64,000 nucleotides of DNA from Prorocentrum cordatum (lineage: Eukaryota; Sar; Dinophyceae; Prorocentrales; Prorocentraceae), in assembly GCA_963575745.1 (NCBI GenBank), contig CAUYUJ010003625.1, positions 1 to 64,000 of the forward strand. The letters run 5' to 3'. The translations under genes were made by a program, and so were the position numbers. The notes under the pieces are model-generated. The model saw only the letters and a program-made list of their open reading frames with translations. It was not told where the DNA came from and made no database searches. Below are positions 45,351 to 55,320 of the stretch, piece after piece; within the stretch, counting starts at the first letter, position 1, and each line of letters begins with the position of its first letter.

Positions 45351-48025
45351 CGCAGCGCCCGCCCGCAGCCCGCGGCGCCAGCGAGGGCCGGCGGTGGCGG
45401 GAGGCGGACACGCCCGCTCAGCACCCCGTCGAGCTGCCTGAGGACCTGCTCGCCGTAGGCTCGGGCCCGGCTGTCGAGGCTGTTGACCTCGGCCAGGTAC
45501 CTGGTCCCCTTCTTGTACCGACGGGTGCTGGACTCGCACAGGTGGCGGAGCCGCTCCTGGATCTCCTTCAGGCTGCGCGGGCACTCTAGGGCGTCCAGCG
45601 AGGCCCCCCCGTGCCTGACCTGGTAGGGGTTCTTGCCTCCGAGGCTGACCTTCGCGGCGTACTCGTTGAACAGGCGCTTGAAGGTGGCGCTCGAGAAGGA
45701 CCGCAGCGGGCTGGCGTCGGCGGTCTGGGCCTTCAGCCGGCGAAGGAAAGGCGCTAGCGTGGATCCGAACTGGCCGTCCAGCATGATCCCCTCGTCGTAG
45801 TGTCCCATCTTGCTGCGCGCCTCCCCTTCCTGAGGAAACAGGAGCAGGCCCCAGCGCGCCCGGGGGCCCCGGGCGGCTGGCCTGACCAGCGAGGCGCCCA
45901 CCATGCTCACGAGGTCGGACGGCAGCCTGAGGTAAGCCTCCCACGCCAGCACCAGCCCCGGGGCAAAGGGGAGCTGGCCGTCGGCTGCCGCTGCACCCAC
46001 GATGGCCATCACGCCCGCCAGTGGCAGGGGGCTGCGGGCCCTCGCGCTCGCCCGGCGCCGGAACCCCGCCAGCGCCCGGCAAGCTCCTGGAAGCTCCATG
46101 CCCTCCACTGGGCCGTGGAAGGCCACAGCCGCCAGCAACCCCTCGTAATACAGGTAGTCCATGTACGTGCTGAGGGCCCGGTCGATCTGGAGGTCGGTGT
46201 CCAGTGGCTGACCCTCCTGGCTGCTCCACTCCAGGAAGGCCTGGTGAAACTTCTGGCGCTGAGCGCGGGAGCGAGGCCCTATCTTGGCCACCTGGAGGCT
46301 GGTGAAGCCGCGGCGCCGGGCCTCGGCGATCTCCCGCGCCTGGTGCTGTCGTCTCTGCTGTCCGCGGCGGGCTCGCAGGCCGTGCGATGCCGCTCGAGTC
46401 GATCGTGCCGCAGTCGGCCCCGCCCCGGCGCAACGGCGCCTGGCCGTCGCTGCCGCTGGGGCCGGCTGGCCAGCTCTCCTGGAGGAGCTGTCGCTGAGCT
46501 CGCCGGCCTCCGCGGCGGCAGCGCCGAGCCTGGCCTCCTCAGCAGCGAGCTGGTCCCCCGGGCCGGCGAGGGGGCGGCCGCAGGCGTCCCCGCCAAGGGC
46601 GGGCCCGAGGCTGCGGGCCGCGCTCTCCAGCTCGGCATCGAAGCGGCTGGCGAGCGCGGCCTCGGACGGCGCAACATCGCCCCCCGCCGCGCGAGGCCCG
46701 CCCCCGCCCAGCGAGATGGCTGAGCCCGGGAGTCGGGATGCGCGGTCGGATGGATTCAACTCTGAGGCGACCCATCTCACCACGACCTGAAGGTTGGCAA
46801 CAACTAACAGGCACAGAAGCTCACGACATGTTCGGTTCATCTGATGGCTGCTGGATCTACCCTTACCCAAACTCAATACCACACTTATCTTGTCCACAAG
46901 AAAGAGTATACGTTTTCCGCGCGTGCTCGTGGACCTCAGCTCGTGACGGAGGCCGATCATGCATGCTCGGCCCTCGGTCCTCAGGATGCCCTCGGCCCAG
47001 GCCCGTCGGCCCCGGCACGCCAGCTTCCAGTTCTCGAAGGCCCCGATGTCGTCCCGCGTCATGCTCTCGAAGTCTGTGGTCCTCTCGCCGCTCTCCGCCG
47101 TCGGGCAAGGCGAGCTGGGGTCGGCGGGGCTGCCCAGCGCGGCCGCCCTGGCCGCGACAAGCCCCTGCACCCCGTAGCGCCACTTCTCGGCATGCCCACA
47201 GCAGCGCCGGACCTTCTCCACGGGCCACTCCTGCGTGACCACGCCGTAGCCGCCGGCGTCGTCCAGCCCGGCGCCTGAGGAGTCGGTCGCCGCGACCGTG
47301 GCGTGGAACGGGCGCTTGGGGTCAGCGAAGGCGAAGGCCACGAGGGCGGCGGCCTGTCGGAGCTCCCGTTCGGCCGAGGGCCACAGGCGCCACCTCTTGT
47401 CGCCCGCCTTCTCCGCCCAAGCGTAGACGCTGCTGAAGACGCTGAGGAGCTCACGCCGCAGAGTCGCGCTCCACGTGTAGTGGCCGACCAGGCGCCGCAT
47501 CTGGCGTCCAGTCAAGTAGCGCTGGTCCGCAGCAAACAGCAGGGCCGCGCGCAGCCTCCAGATCCTCTCGCGGCTGAGCGAGATGCGGCCGGAGGTCCGA
47601 TCGAACTCCATCCCCGTGAAGGTCTGGGAGTCCAAGGGGCCTTCGACCCCCTTGACCTGGAGGCCGCGCTCCTCCAGCTGCTTGGCCGCGGCGACTCCGC
47701 CGGCCTCGACCGCCTCCAGGTCCGCCCCCACTGCGGCCACGCCGTCGACGTACACGGCGGCGCCTGGCTCGGTGGCGACGTCGGGGGCCGAGTGGCGGTC
47801 CAGGAACATCCGTCCGTCAGCGAAGCCGGCGTCCTCCGCGGCGTTGAGGACCATCTCCTGGCAGAAGAACAACGCCCAGTTGAACCCCATGGGCAGCGCC
47901 TCCATGCGAGGGGAGATGCGGATGCCCGCGGGGAGACCAGGGGCCAGATCAGGAGCGGCCTCGGTGATCCACTTGGCGCCGATGCTGGGCAGGATGAAGT
48001 AGTCGTTCATGCCGGGGGGGGGGGC
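45329..48025 (-). pseudogene. RT (part) - RNase H - tyrosine recombinase of the YR element
   Basis: Continues the RT begun at 48816 after a frame change in the C10 run (48015-48024). RT: NDYFILPSIGAKWITE, LPMGFNWALFFCQEMV (motif B) and VYVDGVAAVG (motif C at about 47755-47725). The second Asp of the YxDD box is Gly (47741-47743). RNase H: ATDSSGAGLDDAGGYGVV and VRWVASELNPSDRAS. Recombinase from about 46300: an N-terminal SAM-like part (RAQRQKFHQAFLEWSSQEG), first catalytic Arg in YLRLPSDLVSM, RHGGASLDAL, IQERLRHLC (the usual GRW reads LRH) and catalytic Tyr in TRRYKKGTRY. The ORF is open to TAG 45329. Its long size and order RT-RH-YR suit one polyprotein. Confidence 0.82.
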
Positions 48026-48816
48026 TGGATGCGGTAGATCGCGTTGTTGACGTCGGTCTGAGACATCATCAGCTCCGCCTCGGGTGGCAGGTGCAGAGAG
48101 GACCAGCTCGATGGTGTAGAGAGCTGGGTGTGGCAAGGATCCAAAAAGAGCTTGTTTGCTCGTCGAGTGTCCAGGATGAGTCGGAGACGATCTGGACCTT
48201 TCTTTGCGAAGAAGACTCCCACGGTGGATGGCCTCTCGCTCGTGAAGGAGACGAGCCCTGAACGTGCCATGTCCACCAAAAACTCGGCGTGCGCGCCGCT
48301 GTCCCGAATCAGCTTGGGGTCAGAGTACGGCCGCACTGCCCCGGAGAGGTCCGGGTTGGGGTGCGAGAGACAGTCTCGCCACCCTGTCCACATTTTCAAT
48401 GCCGGTCCTCGAAGACAGACGGCGCCACGAGCAAGGTCAGCTCCAGGAGCCGGCAACGAGACTGCGCCTCGTCCATAGGGTGAATTTTCTGCCGAGGGCT
48501 CAGTATACCCTGGCGCCGATCCGCACAGCACTCGAAAGGCTGCCGCGGGCTCGATCATGGGCGGCCCAGCTCGCTGCACCACGTCACGGATGTGGTCCAG
48601 GGCGAGCTGCTGCCCAGCTGAGACGGAGTGATGCTGCTGTACCTCGCCATGGAAGTACAAATTGTTGACTGTGTCGATGATCTCCTTGGCCCAGGACGAG
48701 CAGGCTGCGCGTCGACGAACGCGTGGCCGCACAGCCCGGCTGACGCCCACCACGGATAGCGAGGCGCCTGAAGCCGCAGGGCCCCTCAGAGGGAGGAGCT
48801 CCCGCGGCGCGATCAT
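48007..48816 (-). pseudogene. N-terminal part of the YR-element reverse transcriptase
   Basis: Starts at ATG 48816, 8 nt after the stop of the gag-like ORF. The RT fingers appear near the end: VGVFFAKKGPDRLRLILD, then RRANKLFLDPCHTQL and SQTDVNNAIYRIQ, which is motif A with its catalytic Asp. The frame then runs into the C10 tract and stops shortly after, while the true continuation (NDYFILPSIG) is in another frame. A one-base length change in the homopolymer explains the break; an assembly error there is possible. Confidence 0.8.
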
Positions 48817-48824
48817 CAGGGCGA

Positions 48825-50252
48825 CTAGGTGCCTCGGCCGCGGCCCTTGGCCGCGGCCCGCCTCTCCCCCGTGGCTGGGTCGCCCCCGCCGCCGTGGTTG
48901 AGCTTCGCCTGGAGCCTCGAGAGCTCCGCCGCCTGCTGCTTGATCTTCGCCTCCATCGCTGCCGCGGGCGCCGAGACCCCGCCGCCGCCAGCTGGTGGTA
49001 GCCCGCGGGACGCCTGGCGCTCCTCACGGAGCTTGCGCCTCTCCTTGAGCACACCCGACTCGCGGTGCAGTTCGTCCGAGATGTGAGCCTGCAGCTCCGG
49101 GGCCACCATGAGCAGCCCTCTCGTCTCCGCCGCCCCTATGTAGAGGAACTCGTCCTCCGCCGTGTCGTCCAAGAGTGGACGCCCCAGCAAGCGCTCTCTG
49201 TTTCTCCACTCCGTCATCTGCGCGCGCCTGAGCATGAGCTCGAAGCTGGCCAGTTCCCCGATGTTCAATTGGTCATAGGTGATGGCCAGCTCCAATGCGC
49301 GCATACACAACTCGTGCTCAGAAACCCCGACGTCGGCGGTCGTGAGACCGCACTCGGCCTTCCACTTAGTGTGTCTCGAACGTGGATGACTGTCCTGGTC
49401 ACCCACGAAGTTGGCGCACCAGACAGTCGTGCGTGGCCCGCGCACGGGCCACTCCCGCCAGGCCGTCTCGGTGAGCCCCTTGAGCGAGTCCTTGAAGTGC
49501 CGTTTGCGAACGCCCTCGACCTCCACGAGCGGCAGGAGCCTGGCGTCCACCTCCGTGTCATCCTCCGGCGAGGCCTTCTCGACCTCCCTCAGCAGGAGCA
49601 ACTCGCCCTCCTGAGACGCCAGCGCGAAGCCGCCCGCGGTGCAGTACTCGTCCACGTCGTAGTCCTGCAACGGGCGGCGCTCGGGTGTTGGGCCACTGGC
49701 GGCCTGAACCTGCCAGCGCATCCCCACCGCGGACGGCAAGGCACCCGAGCCACACACAAAGCTACTCGGAGGAGCTGCCCCAGCCAAGACCGCGCCAGCT
49801 GGGAGTGGCCCCTTCTTGTTCATCCGTCGCAGCACCGAGACCGTCTTGTCCGCCACTTGCGGGGCCGCCTCGAACAAGGAGCCGCCCAGCGCGAACTGCA
49901 GCGCGTCGACGAACTCCTCTGGTGTCGGGGTCCACTCCTGTCCGTAGATCCTGCCCCCTGCTCGCCACGTCCTCCCGAACTGCAAGGGTCCGCTCCGCTC
50001 GGGCAGGCCCATCTGATCGCACAGCGCCGATCCCCGGACTCCCGGGGGCTCCAGCACGTGGATGTAGACGTCCCCGTCGGGTGTGAGAGCGTACCAGATG
50101 TTGCCGTTCTTCCCCGCTGCTTTCAGGCCAGTCATCTGGAGATCGCTCTCGGCGTCGGCGGTGGTTCCAGGACAAAGGAGCACGCGTGTCTGCCAATCCT
50201 CTCCGTCTTTCCACAAGACTCCGATCCTGTGACCAGCTCGCCAGGCGGCCAT
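48825..50252 (-). CDS. Gag-like first ORF of the YR element
   Basis: 475 codons from ATG 50252, the first ORF after repeat A1. The N-terminal part has GHRIGVLWKDGEDWQTRVLL (a small barrel-like opening) and WYALTPDGDVYIHVLEPPG. The middle has a block SRHTKWKAECGLTTADVGVS followed by ALELAITYDQLNIGELASFE and LMLRRAQMTEW, helix-rich and probably the capsid-like or multimerisation core. The C-terminus is a predicted coiled coil (MEAKIKQQAAELSRLQAKLN) ending in Arg/Gly. No zinc knuckle is present. It has no enzymatic motif, and its position supports a Gag role. The family is not named here. Confidence 0.7.
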   Translation of the reverse strand: MAAWRAGHRIGVLWKDGEDWQTRVLLCPGTTADAESDLQMTGLKAAGKNGNIWYALTPDGDVYIHVLEPPGVRGSALCDQMGLPERSGPLQFGRTWRAGGRIYGQEWTPTPEEFVDALQFALGGSLFEAAPQVADKTVSVLRRMNKKGPLPAGAVLAGAAPPSSFVCGSGALPSAVGMRWQVQAASGPTPERRPLQDYDVDEYCTAGGFALASQEGELLLLREVEKASPEDDTEVDARLLPLVEVEGVRKRHFKDSLKGLTETAWREWPVRGPRTTVWCANFVGDQDSHPRSRHTKWKAECGLTTADVGVSEHELCMRALELAITYDQLNIGELASFELMLRRAQMTEWRNRERLLGRPLLDDTAEDEFLYIGAAETRGLLMVAPELQAHISDELHRESGVLKERRKLREERQASRGLPPAGGGGVSAPAAAMEAKIKQQAAELSRLQAKLNHGGGGDPATGERRAAAKGRGRGT

Positions 50253-50483
50253 GGCTCACAGCCAGGCCCTTGCAGCAGAGGCACCCTCCGATACAGCCCA
50301 GCAGCAGCCCTGCGGCGAAGAGACACGTGAAGGCGACCCTCAAGTCGCCGATGCTATTGGCGATCACCACACAGTTGCCGGCCTGGCTCGCCCACTGCGA
50401 TGCGAGCCCGCCGGCGACGGCGGCCAGGTGGTGGGCCCCCGAGAGCATGTGCCCGAGGGATTGCATAGGCGGTGGCCGCAAAT

Positions 50484-50574
50484 TAAAAGCTTGAGCAAAA
50501 ACGGTGACGGACCCACGTCCGTCCCCTGTCGGCTTGCTGACTTCTGCACAACGTGTTTAATTACAAACCGCCAA
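50484..50574 (-). repeat. YR element split repeat A1 (5' end)
   Basis: Copy of 44232-44321 at the 5' end of the element on the minus strand. It shares AAAAGCTTGAGCAAAAACGG and CGGCTTGCTGACTTCTGC. Confidence 0.95.
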
Positions 50575-50576
50575 TA

Positions 50577-50632
50577 CATATACACACTAGTCCCACGCGC
50601 GCGCTTCGCGCGCGCTCAGGTTCTAGTCGACT
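50577..50632 (+). repeat. Dispersed hairpin box, copy 1
   Basis: TATACACACTAG, then ACGCGCGCGCTTCGCGCGCGCT (a near-perfect hairpin), then CAGGTTCTAG. It recurs at 53350-53400. It begins right where the YR element ends. Confidence 0.8.
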
Positions 50633-51289
50633 CCGAAGACGTTGTCAGTGGGCAGCGTGTGCATCCCAGGATGCAGCTGCGCCACGGCTCCCTTTTCCCT
50701 ATTGGTCAATGGCCTCTGAGGGGTTCCTGGGGGCCTCTAGGGTCCCTTTCCCGAAGCCGTCTCCTGGGTTGTCTCCTCCCCATCCTCCTGTGCCGTCCGT
50801 GAAAACTTCCTGACGGGTCTTTTCGTGCTTCGTGAAGTGTCAGGGCGACAATCATCATCAGCAGCAGCATAATCATCATAACAATGGTGGCAATCATGGT
50901 GATATTCCTCGTCATAATGATAATGATAAGAACAATCATAATACGACAAATAAAAGCAACAGCATCATCAGTTTCAGCTTCAGCATCACCAGCATCACCA
51001 TGCATATCATGAGAATCGTAGCGGACATCGCCAGCATCATCTTCATCATCGTCGTCATCGTCGTCATCATCATCATCACCATCAACCTCATCATTATCAT
51101 GTCACCCGCATCACCATCATCAAAATCATGATCAGCATCGGCATCATCATGCTGAGAATCACCATCATCGCCATCTCCATAGAAACTAGCATCATCGTCA
51201 TCATCATCTGGACCACCCGTGCCAGAGTGGCGTTTCCGAGCGAGGCCTTTCAGAAACATTATTTCGGGGGGGGCAGAAGCCTGATGAAT
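50633..51289. repeat. Degenerate ATC/CAT trinucleotide region
   Basis: About 50850-51215 is an imperfect CATCATCAG/ATCATC array, open on both strands as poly-Ile, -Ser, -His or -Asp. The flanks hold no recognisable gene. Confidence 0.8.
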
Positions 51290-51970
51290 CATGTTCTGGG
51301 AAAGCCTCCTGGGAACATGAGTGGTTTGGGGCGTCTCGGGGAGCCTTTTCGGGTTTCCCTGGGAGCTTCTTGGTGACCTCTTTGGGCTTTCTGAGGTCCT
51401 CTTGGGTACCTCACGGGGCTTCTGGGGAGCCTCTGGATGGCCTTTGGGGTCTTCCTGGGGGCCTCTGAAGCCAGAGACCGCGAAATGTCGATTCGCATGG
51501 CACCTGTGCTCCCTCTTGTGGGCGTTTTCGGAGCCCTCCTGAGAAATCTGGGGAGCCTCCTGGGCCGTCTCGGGGCCGTCTTCGGAGCCTCGTGGGCTGT
51601 CTTGGAGCGAACTCAAGGGTCTCCTACGCCGTCCAGGAGCGTCGGGAAGCGGAGAAGTCGAAAACGTAAAAATCTGTCAGAAACAAACGGTAGATCAACG
51701 ATTTTTGCGTGGTGGGGCCATCTCGGGGCTTCCTGGGGGCCTCATGGGGGCCGCTTGGGCCTCTTCGAGACCTCTGGGGGCCGCCTGGGGCCTTGTTGGG
51801 GCGGAAGGCTCGAATGTTCACTTCGTGGTCCCCCTCTTGGGCTCCTCTTGGGGCCGTCCTGGGTCCGTCTTGGGCCGTCTTGGGTGCCTCTGGAGCCGTC
51901 TTGGGGTCCTCTTGGAAGCATATTGGGCCGTCTTGGGGCGCTCTTGCAAAAGCCTACGAACAGTTTCAAG
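51290..51970 (-). repeat. CCCAAGAGG-type repeat run, inverted (CTTGGGGCCTC)
   Basis: Units CTCTTGGGGCC; cores at about 51600-51712 (on the minus strand TTTGTTTCTGACAGATTTTT then CGCTTCCCGACGC) and about 51790-51835 (GGCTCGAATGTTCACTTCGT). Confidence 0.85.
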
Positions 51971-51971
51971 A

Positions 51972-52020
51972 AGAACCGACGACGACGACGACGCCCACGA
52001 TGACGACGACGACGACGACA
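51972..52020. repeat. GAC trinucleotide array
   Basis: (GAC)n with one CCCACGAT interruption. Confidence 0.9.
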
Positions 52021-52159
52021 AGAGGCAAGGCGTGGATCCTCGCCCCCCCGAAGCAGATGTTCCCGGAGGCCCCTCCGGGAATATCTCCTGGAACCGCCCA
52101 GGCCCGAGAGCGACGGCGTCTGCGTAATTAGCGCGGCGTGAACGCAACTTGACGGAGGG

Positions 52160-52690
52160 GGCGGGGGTGGCGCTCGTGTTGGGGCCTCTTGGGGTCTTTC
52201 GGGGGCCTCTTGGGGACCTCCTCGGGGCCTCTTGGGGGCCTCCTCGGCGCGTCTTGGGGCTCTCTCGGGTCCTCCTGGGAACCTTTCAAAGCGGAAAAAT
52301 AAAATGTTGACTTTTTGTTTCCCCTCGTGGGCCCCTCTGGAAGCCTCCTCGGAGCCCTCTTGGGCGTTCTAGGGCCCTCTGGGGCGCCTCTTGGGCCCTC
52401 TTAGGGCTGTCCAGGGCCGTCTTCAGGCAGTCTGGGGGGCCTCCCGGGCAGTCTTGGGGCGCTCTTGAAGACCTGCTGGGCCTTGTTGGAGCGTCGGAAA
52501 GGTAAAAAGGCTATCAAAACCAAAAACATCGAAAAACACGATGGACAATCATCGATGTTGGCCTCTCGGGGCTCTTTTGGGACGCTTCTTTGAAGCCTCT
52601 TGGGGCGGCTTCGGGGCTTCTTGGGCTGTCTTGGGGCCATCTTGGGCGTCTTCGGGGCCTCTTCAGGCTTTCTTGACCATCTGTACGCCC
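52160..52690 (-). repeat. CCCAAGAGG-type repeat run, inverted
   Basis: Units CTCTTGGGGCC; cores at about 52265-52325 (AAAATGTTGACTTTTTGTTT) and 52470-52560 (minus strand TGTTTTTGGTTTTGATAGCC, TTTCCGACGCTCCAAC). Confidence 0.85.
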
Positions 52691-52817
52691 CGCATGGCCT
52701 GTCGTGGGCAATGTGGAAGCGGCCCGAGGCAGTCCCGGGGTGTCTGTGACCCCCCAAAGGTCTCGGGGGGCGCCCATGGGGGAGGGTGGCACCGGCCTGG
52801 CCCCCCGGGGCCTACTC

Positions 52818-52819
<2 letters not shown>

Positions 52820-52861
<42 letters not shown>

Positions 52862-53056
52862 TTACATACCTACCTACCTACCTACCTACCTACCTACATA
52901 CATACAGACAGACAGACAGACAGACAGACAGGCAGACAGACAGGCATGCATGCATGCATGCATGCATACATACATACATACAACGTACGTGCGTACGTAC
53001 GTACGTACGTACGTATATACATACATACATACACACGTATAAGCATACATAACCAT
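52820..53056. repeat. Composite TA / TACC / CAGA / CATG / CATA / ACGT array
   Basis: (TA)n 52820-52857, (TACC)n about 52867-52897, (CAGA)n about 52902-52930, (GCAT)n about 52943-52968, (CATA)n, (ACGT)n about 52984-53014, (CATA)n. Compare 26885-27226. Confidence 0.92.
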
Positions 53057-53129
53057 ATATAACACATTTATGCAATCCGATCACGTACGATATGTAATAT
53101 ATGAACAAAAGGGAAAGATATGACTCCAT

Positions 53130-53322
53130 GTACATACATATATATATAATATAATATAATATCATATAATCTTATATAACATAGTATGATATAATATAAT
53201 ATAATATAATATCATATGATATAATATAACACAATATATTATAATATACATACATACATACATACATACATACATGCATGCATACATGCATGCATGCATG
53301 CATGCATGCATGCATGCATGCA

Positions 53323-53354
<32 letters not shown>

Positions 53355-53362
53355 CACACTAG
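53130..53362. repeat. ATATA-type array followed by CATA/CATG array
   Basis: About 53140-53250 is (TATAA)n/(ATAAT)n, then (CATA)n, (GCAT)n and (CATA)n to about 53352, leading into the second hairpin box. Confidence 0.9.
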
Positions 53363-53402
53363 AACCACGCGCGATTTGCGCGCGCTCAGGTACTAGCCCA
53401 GT
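53350..53402 (+). repeat. Dispersed hairpin box, copy 2
   Basis: TATACACACTAG, ACGCGCGATTTGCGCGCGCT, CAGGTACTAG. It matches 50577-50632. The stem is shorter because of differences in one arm. Confidence 0.8.
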
Positions 53403-53789
53403 CCATGGCGCTGCCCCAATCATGGCCCGCCCATCGCCTTCCCGAATGTCCTTATCTTCGTCGTTTTCTCCCATCCTCCCTCGTCCCTCTTCCACGCATC
53501 CTTGGAGCGCAGGAGGCACTCTCAGAGGCGCCATCTTGGGGGATCCCTTGGGGGCTCGGGATCCCGATTTCTTCACCTTTGGGGGCTAAGCCAGTGGTGG
53601 CGTAGGTGGTGGATCCTCGTGAGGTCCTTTGCGCCACCCACCAGCTAGCCATGCTGTTCGAGCATGCAACCTTGCGAAGCCGAGCGTCGCATCATCATCT
53701 TCCACGCATCCTCGCCCATCCTCCCCCTGCCATGCTCTCTCAAACTCCTGCCTTCCCCCCATTCCCAGCGGCTTCAAATTACTGGACGA
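53403..53789. other. No gene seen
   Basis: Unique sequence. About 53455-53500 and 53695-53735 share a loose similarity (TCCTC...CTTCCACGCATCCT), suggesting an old duplication. No coding motif. Confidence 0.4.
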
Positions 53790-54150
53790 TCATGCGGCGC
53801 TCTTCGGGCTCTCATGGGGCGCTCTCGTGCCTCTTTTGGCATCTCTTTTTTGGCCTCTCGTTTGGCATCTCTTTGGGGTTGTTCGGGGGCTCCGGGGGAC
53901 CGTCATTGGGGCGTCTTGGAGCGATCTCTGGGGCCCAGGGGCCAGCGGGGACGCTCTGAGGCCGGCCTGGGGTTGGGCTGTCCTGGACCCAGGAGGCCGT
54001 CCGCGGGGTCTCTTAGGGCCGTCTTGGCGCTCTCTTGGCGCCCTCTCGGGCCGTCCTGGGACCCCCGTGAGGCCGCCTCGTGGTTGTCTTGGGAAGGATT
54101 GGGGCCAGCTGGGAGCTCTCATGGGGCTGTCGAGGGTAGCCGATTCAAGC
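53790..54150 (-). repeat. CTTGGGGC/TCTCTTGGC repeat run
   Basis: A diverged member of the inverted CCCAAGAGG family (GGGGCTCTC, CGTCTTGGCGCTCTCTTGG). Confidence 0.7.
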
Positions 54151-54959
54151 ACAACCTCTTGAGCTTCAATGGCACGGATTGCGGCCACTCTCTGATGCTG
54201 CGATGCACCCCTCAATAAACAGAAAACATAGGCCCGGCCCGCCCTGACACGCTCTGGCTCTGGGACGAAGTGCCGCCGTGGCCGTCGGCCGCAGACCCGC
54301 CCCCAGACCTCTGCGGGACCGGTGTTCCTCCAGTCCGTGGACCCCAGGAACGTCCGACCTCCTCTCCGCGGGAGGCCTCTCGCCGCAAATCGACCGCTTT
54401 CAAACAGGAACAAAACGGACTTGTTCCTAACGGCGGCGTGTCTTTGGGCGTATACACCGCTCCTGGGCCCAGGATGGGCCTGGCCAGGGGCGGCGGATAT
54501 ACAAGGATCTCGTCGCCAGCTCTCTCGTGGCCCCAAGCCCCCCCCAACAAAAAACGCCGCCGCCGAGGCCGAAACTCATGGACTGAAGGCCGCCGGGGCC
54601 GGAGCGGCCCCGCCGGAGGTCTGGGGCCTGCGGAGGCGGCCCTCGCGCCGCTCACGCGCGGACGGCCCGGCCCCAGCGCGCGCCCCAGCGCCTTCTGGAA
54701 AGCGCACGCGCGTGCGGGGGGGGGGGCGGCAAGACGCACGGGAGGGCGGGAGGGCGGGAGGAGAAGGAGGACGACGACGTCGGAGAACGAGAACGAGGAC
54801 GAGAACGAAAACGAGCGACGCGGCGTAGTCCGTCAAATAAGCTGGCCTCTTCCCTGGTGAGCGATGTTTTCCCTCCGGGGTAACGGTCGTTACCCGGGGG
54901 GGAGGCTCGGGCAGGAGGGTAATGGTAACGGCGGCCGCGGCGTGCACCCACCAGGGTGC
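54151..54959. other. No gene seen; short GAGAACGAG array
   Basis: About 54780-54820 is a GAGAACGAGAACGAGGACGA array. Neither strand shows a recognisable domain; the plus-strand frame at 54270-54860 is Pro/Ala/Arg-rich and unconvincing. Confidence 0.4.
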
Positions 54960-55320
54960 GTCCGCGCCACCGGCACATCAATGGCCCGTGTGCATCACAA
55001 TCTCTGCGAACGCGACACTGCCCAATGCCTGCGTGCAACACACCGCCGCCTGTGTACACCGCAGTGCCTCCGTACCCCACAACAGCCGCGTGCACCGCAG
55101 CACCATGTCGCCCATGTGCATCGCAATGCCTGAGTAAACTGCAGCAACCGTGTGCGCAGCAACGCCTGCGTACACCTCGTTGCCTGCGTGCACCGAGCGC
55201 TTGTGCACACCACAGCGCCTGTGCACACTACAGCAATCATGTACTGCAGCGCCTACGCACGCCACAATGCCTCCGTGCACCACAACGCATGTGTACACCA
55301 AAACGCACAATGTGCCAACG
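54960..55320. repeat. Minisatellite of GTGCACCGCAATGCCTGC-type units
   Basis: About fourteen imperfect units of 24-30 bp built from TGTGCAC, CACCGCA and ATGCCTG. A related, sparser set (GTGAGCACCACGCCATGCC) lies at about 55975-56160. Confidence 0.8.

Larger units (their letters stand above)
44084..50574 (-). mobile_element. DIRS/PAT-like tyrosine-recombinase retroelement with split direct repeats
   Basis: A 6.5 kb element on the minus strand. Order from its 5' end: repeat A1 (50574-50484), gag-like ORF, RT-RNase H-tyrosine recombinase ORF (frameshifted once), methyltransferase-like ORF, then B1 (44430-44324), A2 (44321-44232) and B2 (44190-44084). The A1 ... B1-A2-B2 pattern is the split-direct-repeat structure of PAT- and Ngaro-type YR retroelements, which circularise and integrate by recombination instead of a DDE integrase. 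The recombinase is fused C-terminal to RNase H and the methyltransferase follows it as a separate ORF. A frameshift in a C10 run inside RT makes this copy probably non-autonomous. Confidence 0.88.

Noticed and set aside
45800-46723. Plus-strand frame opposite the YR recombinase
   Set aside because: Shadow of the real minus-strand RT/RNase H/recombinase ORF in GC-rich DNA.
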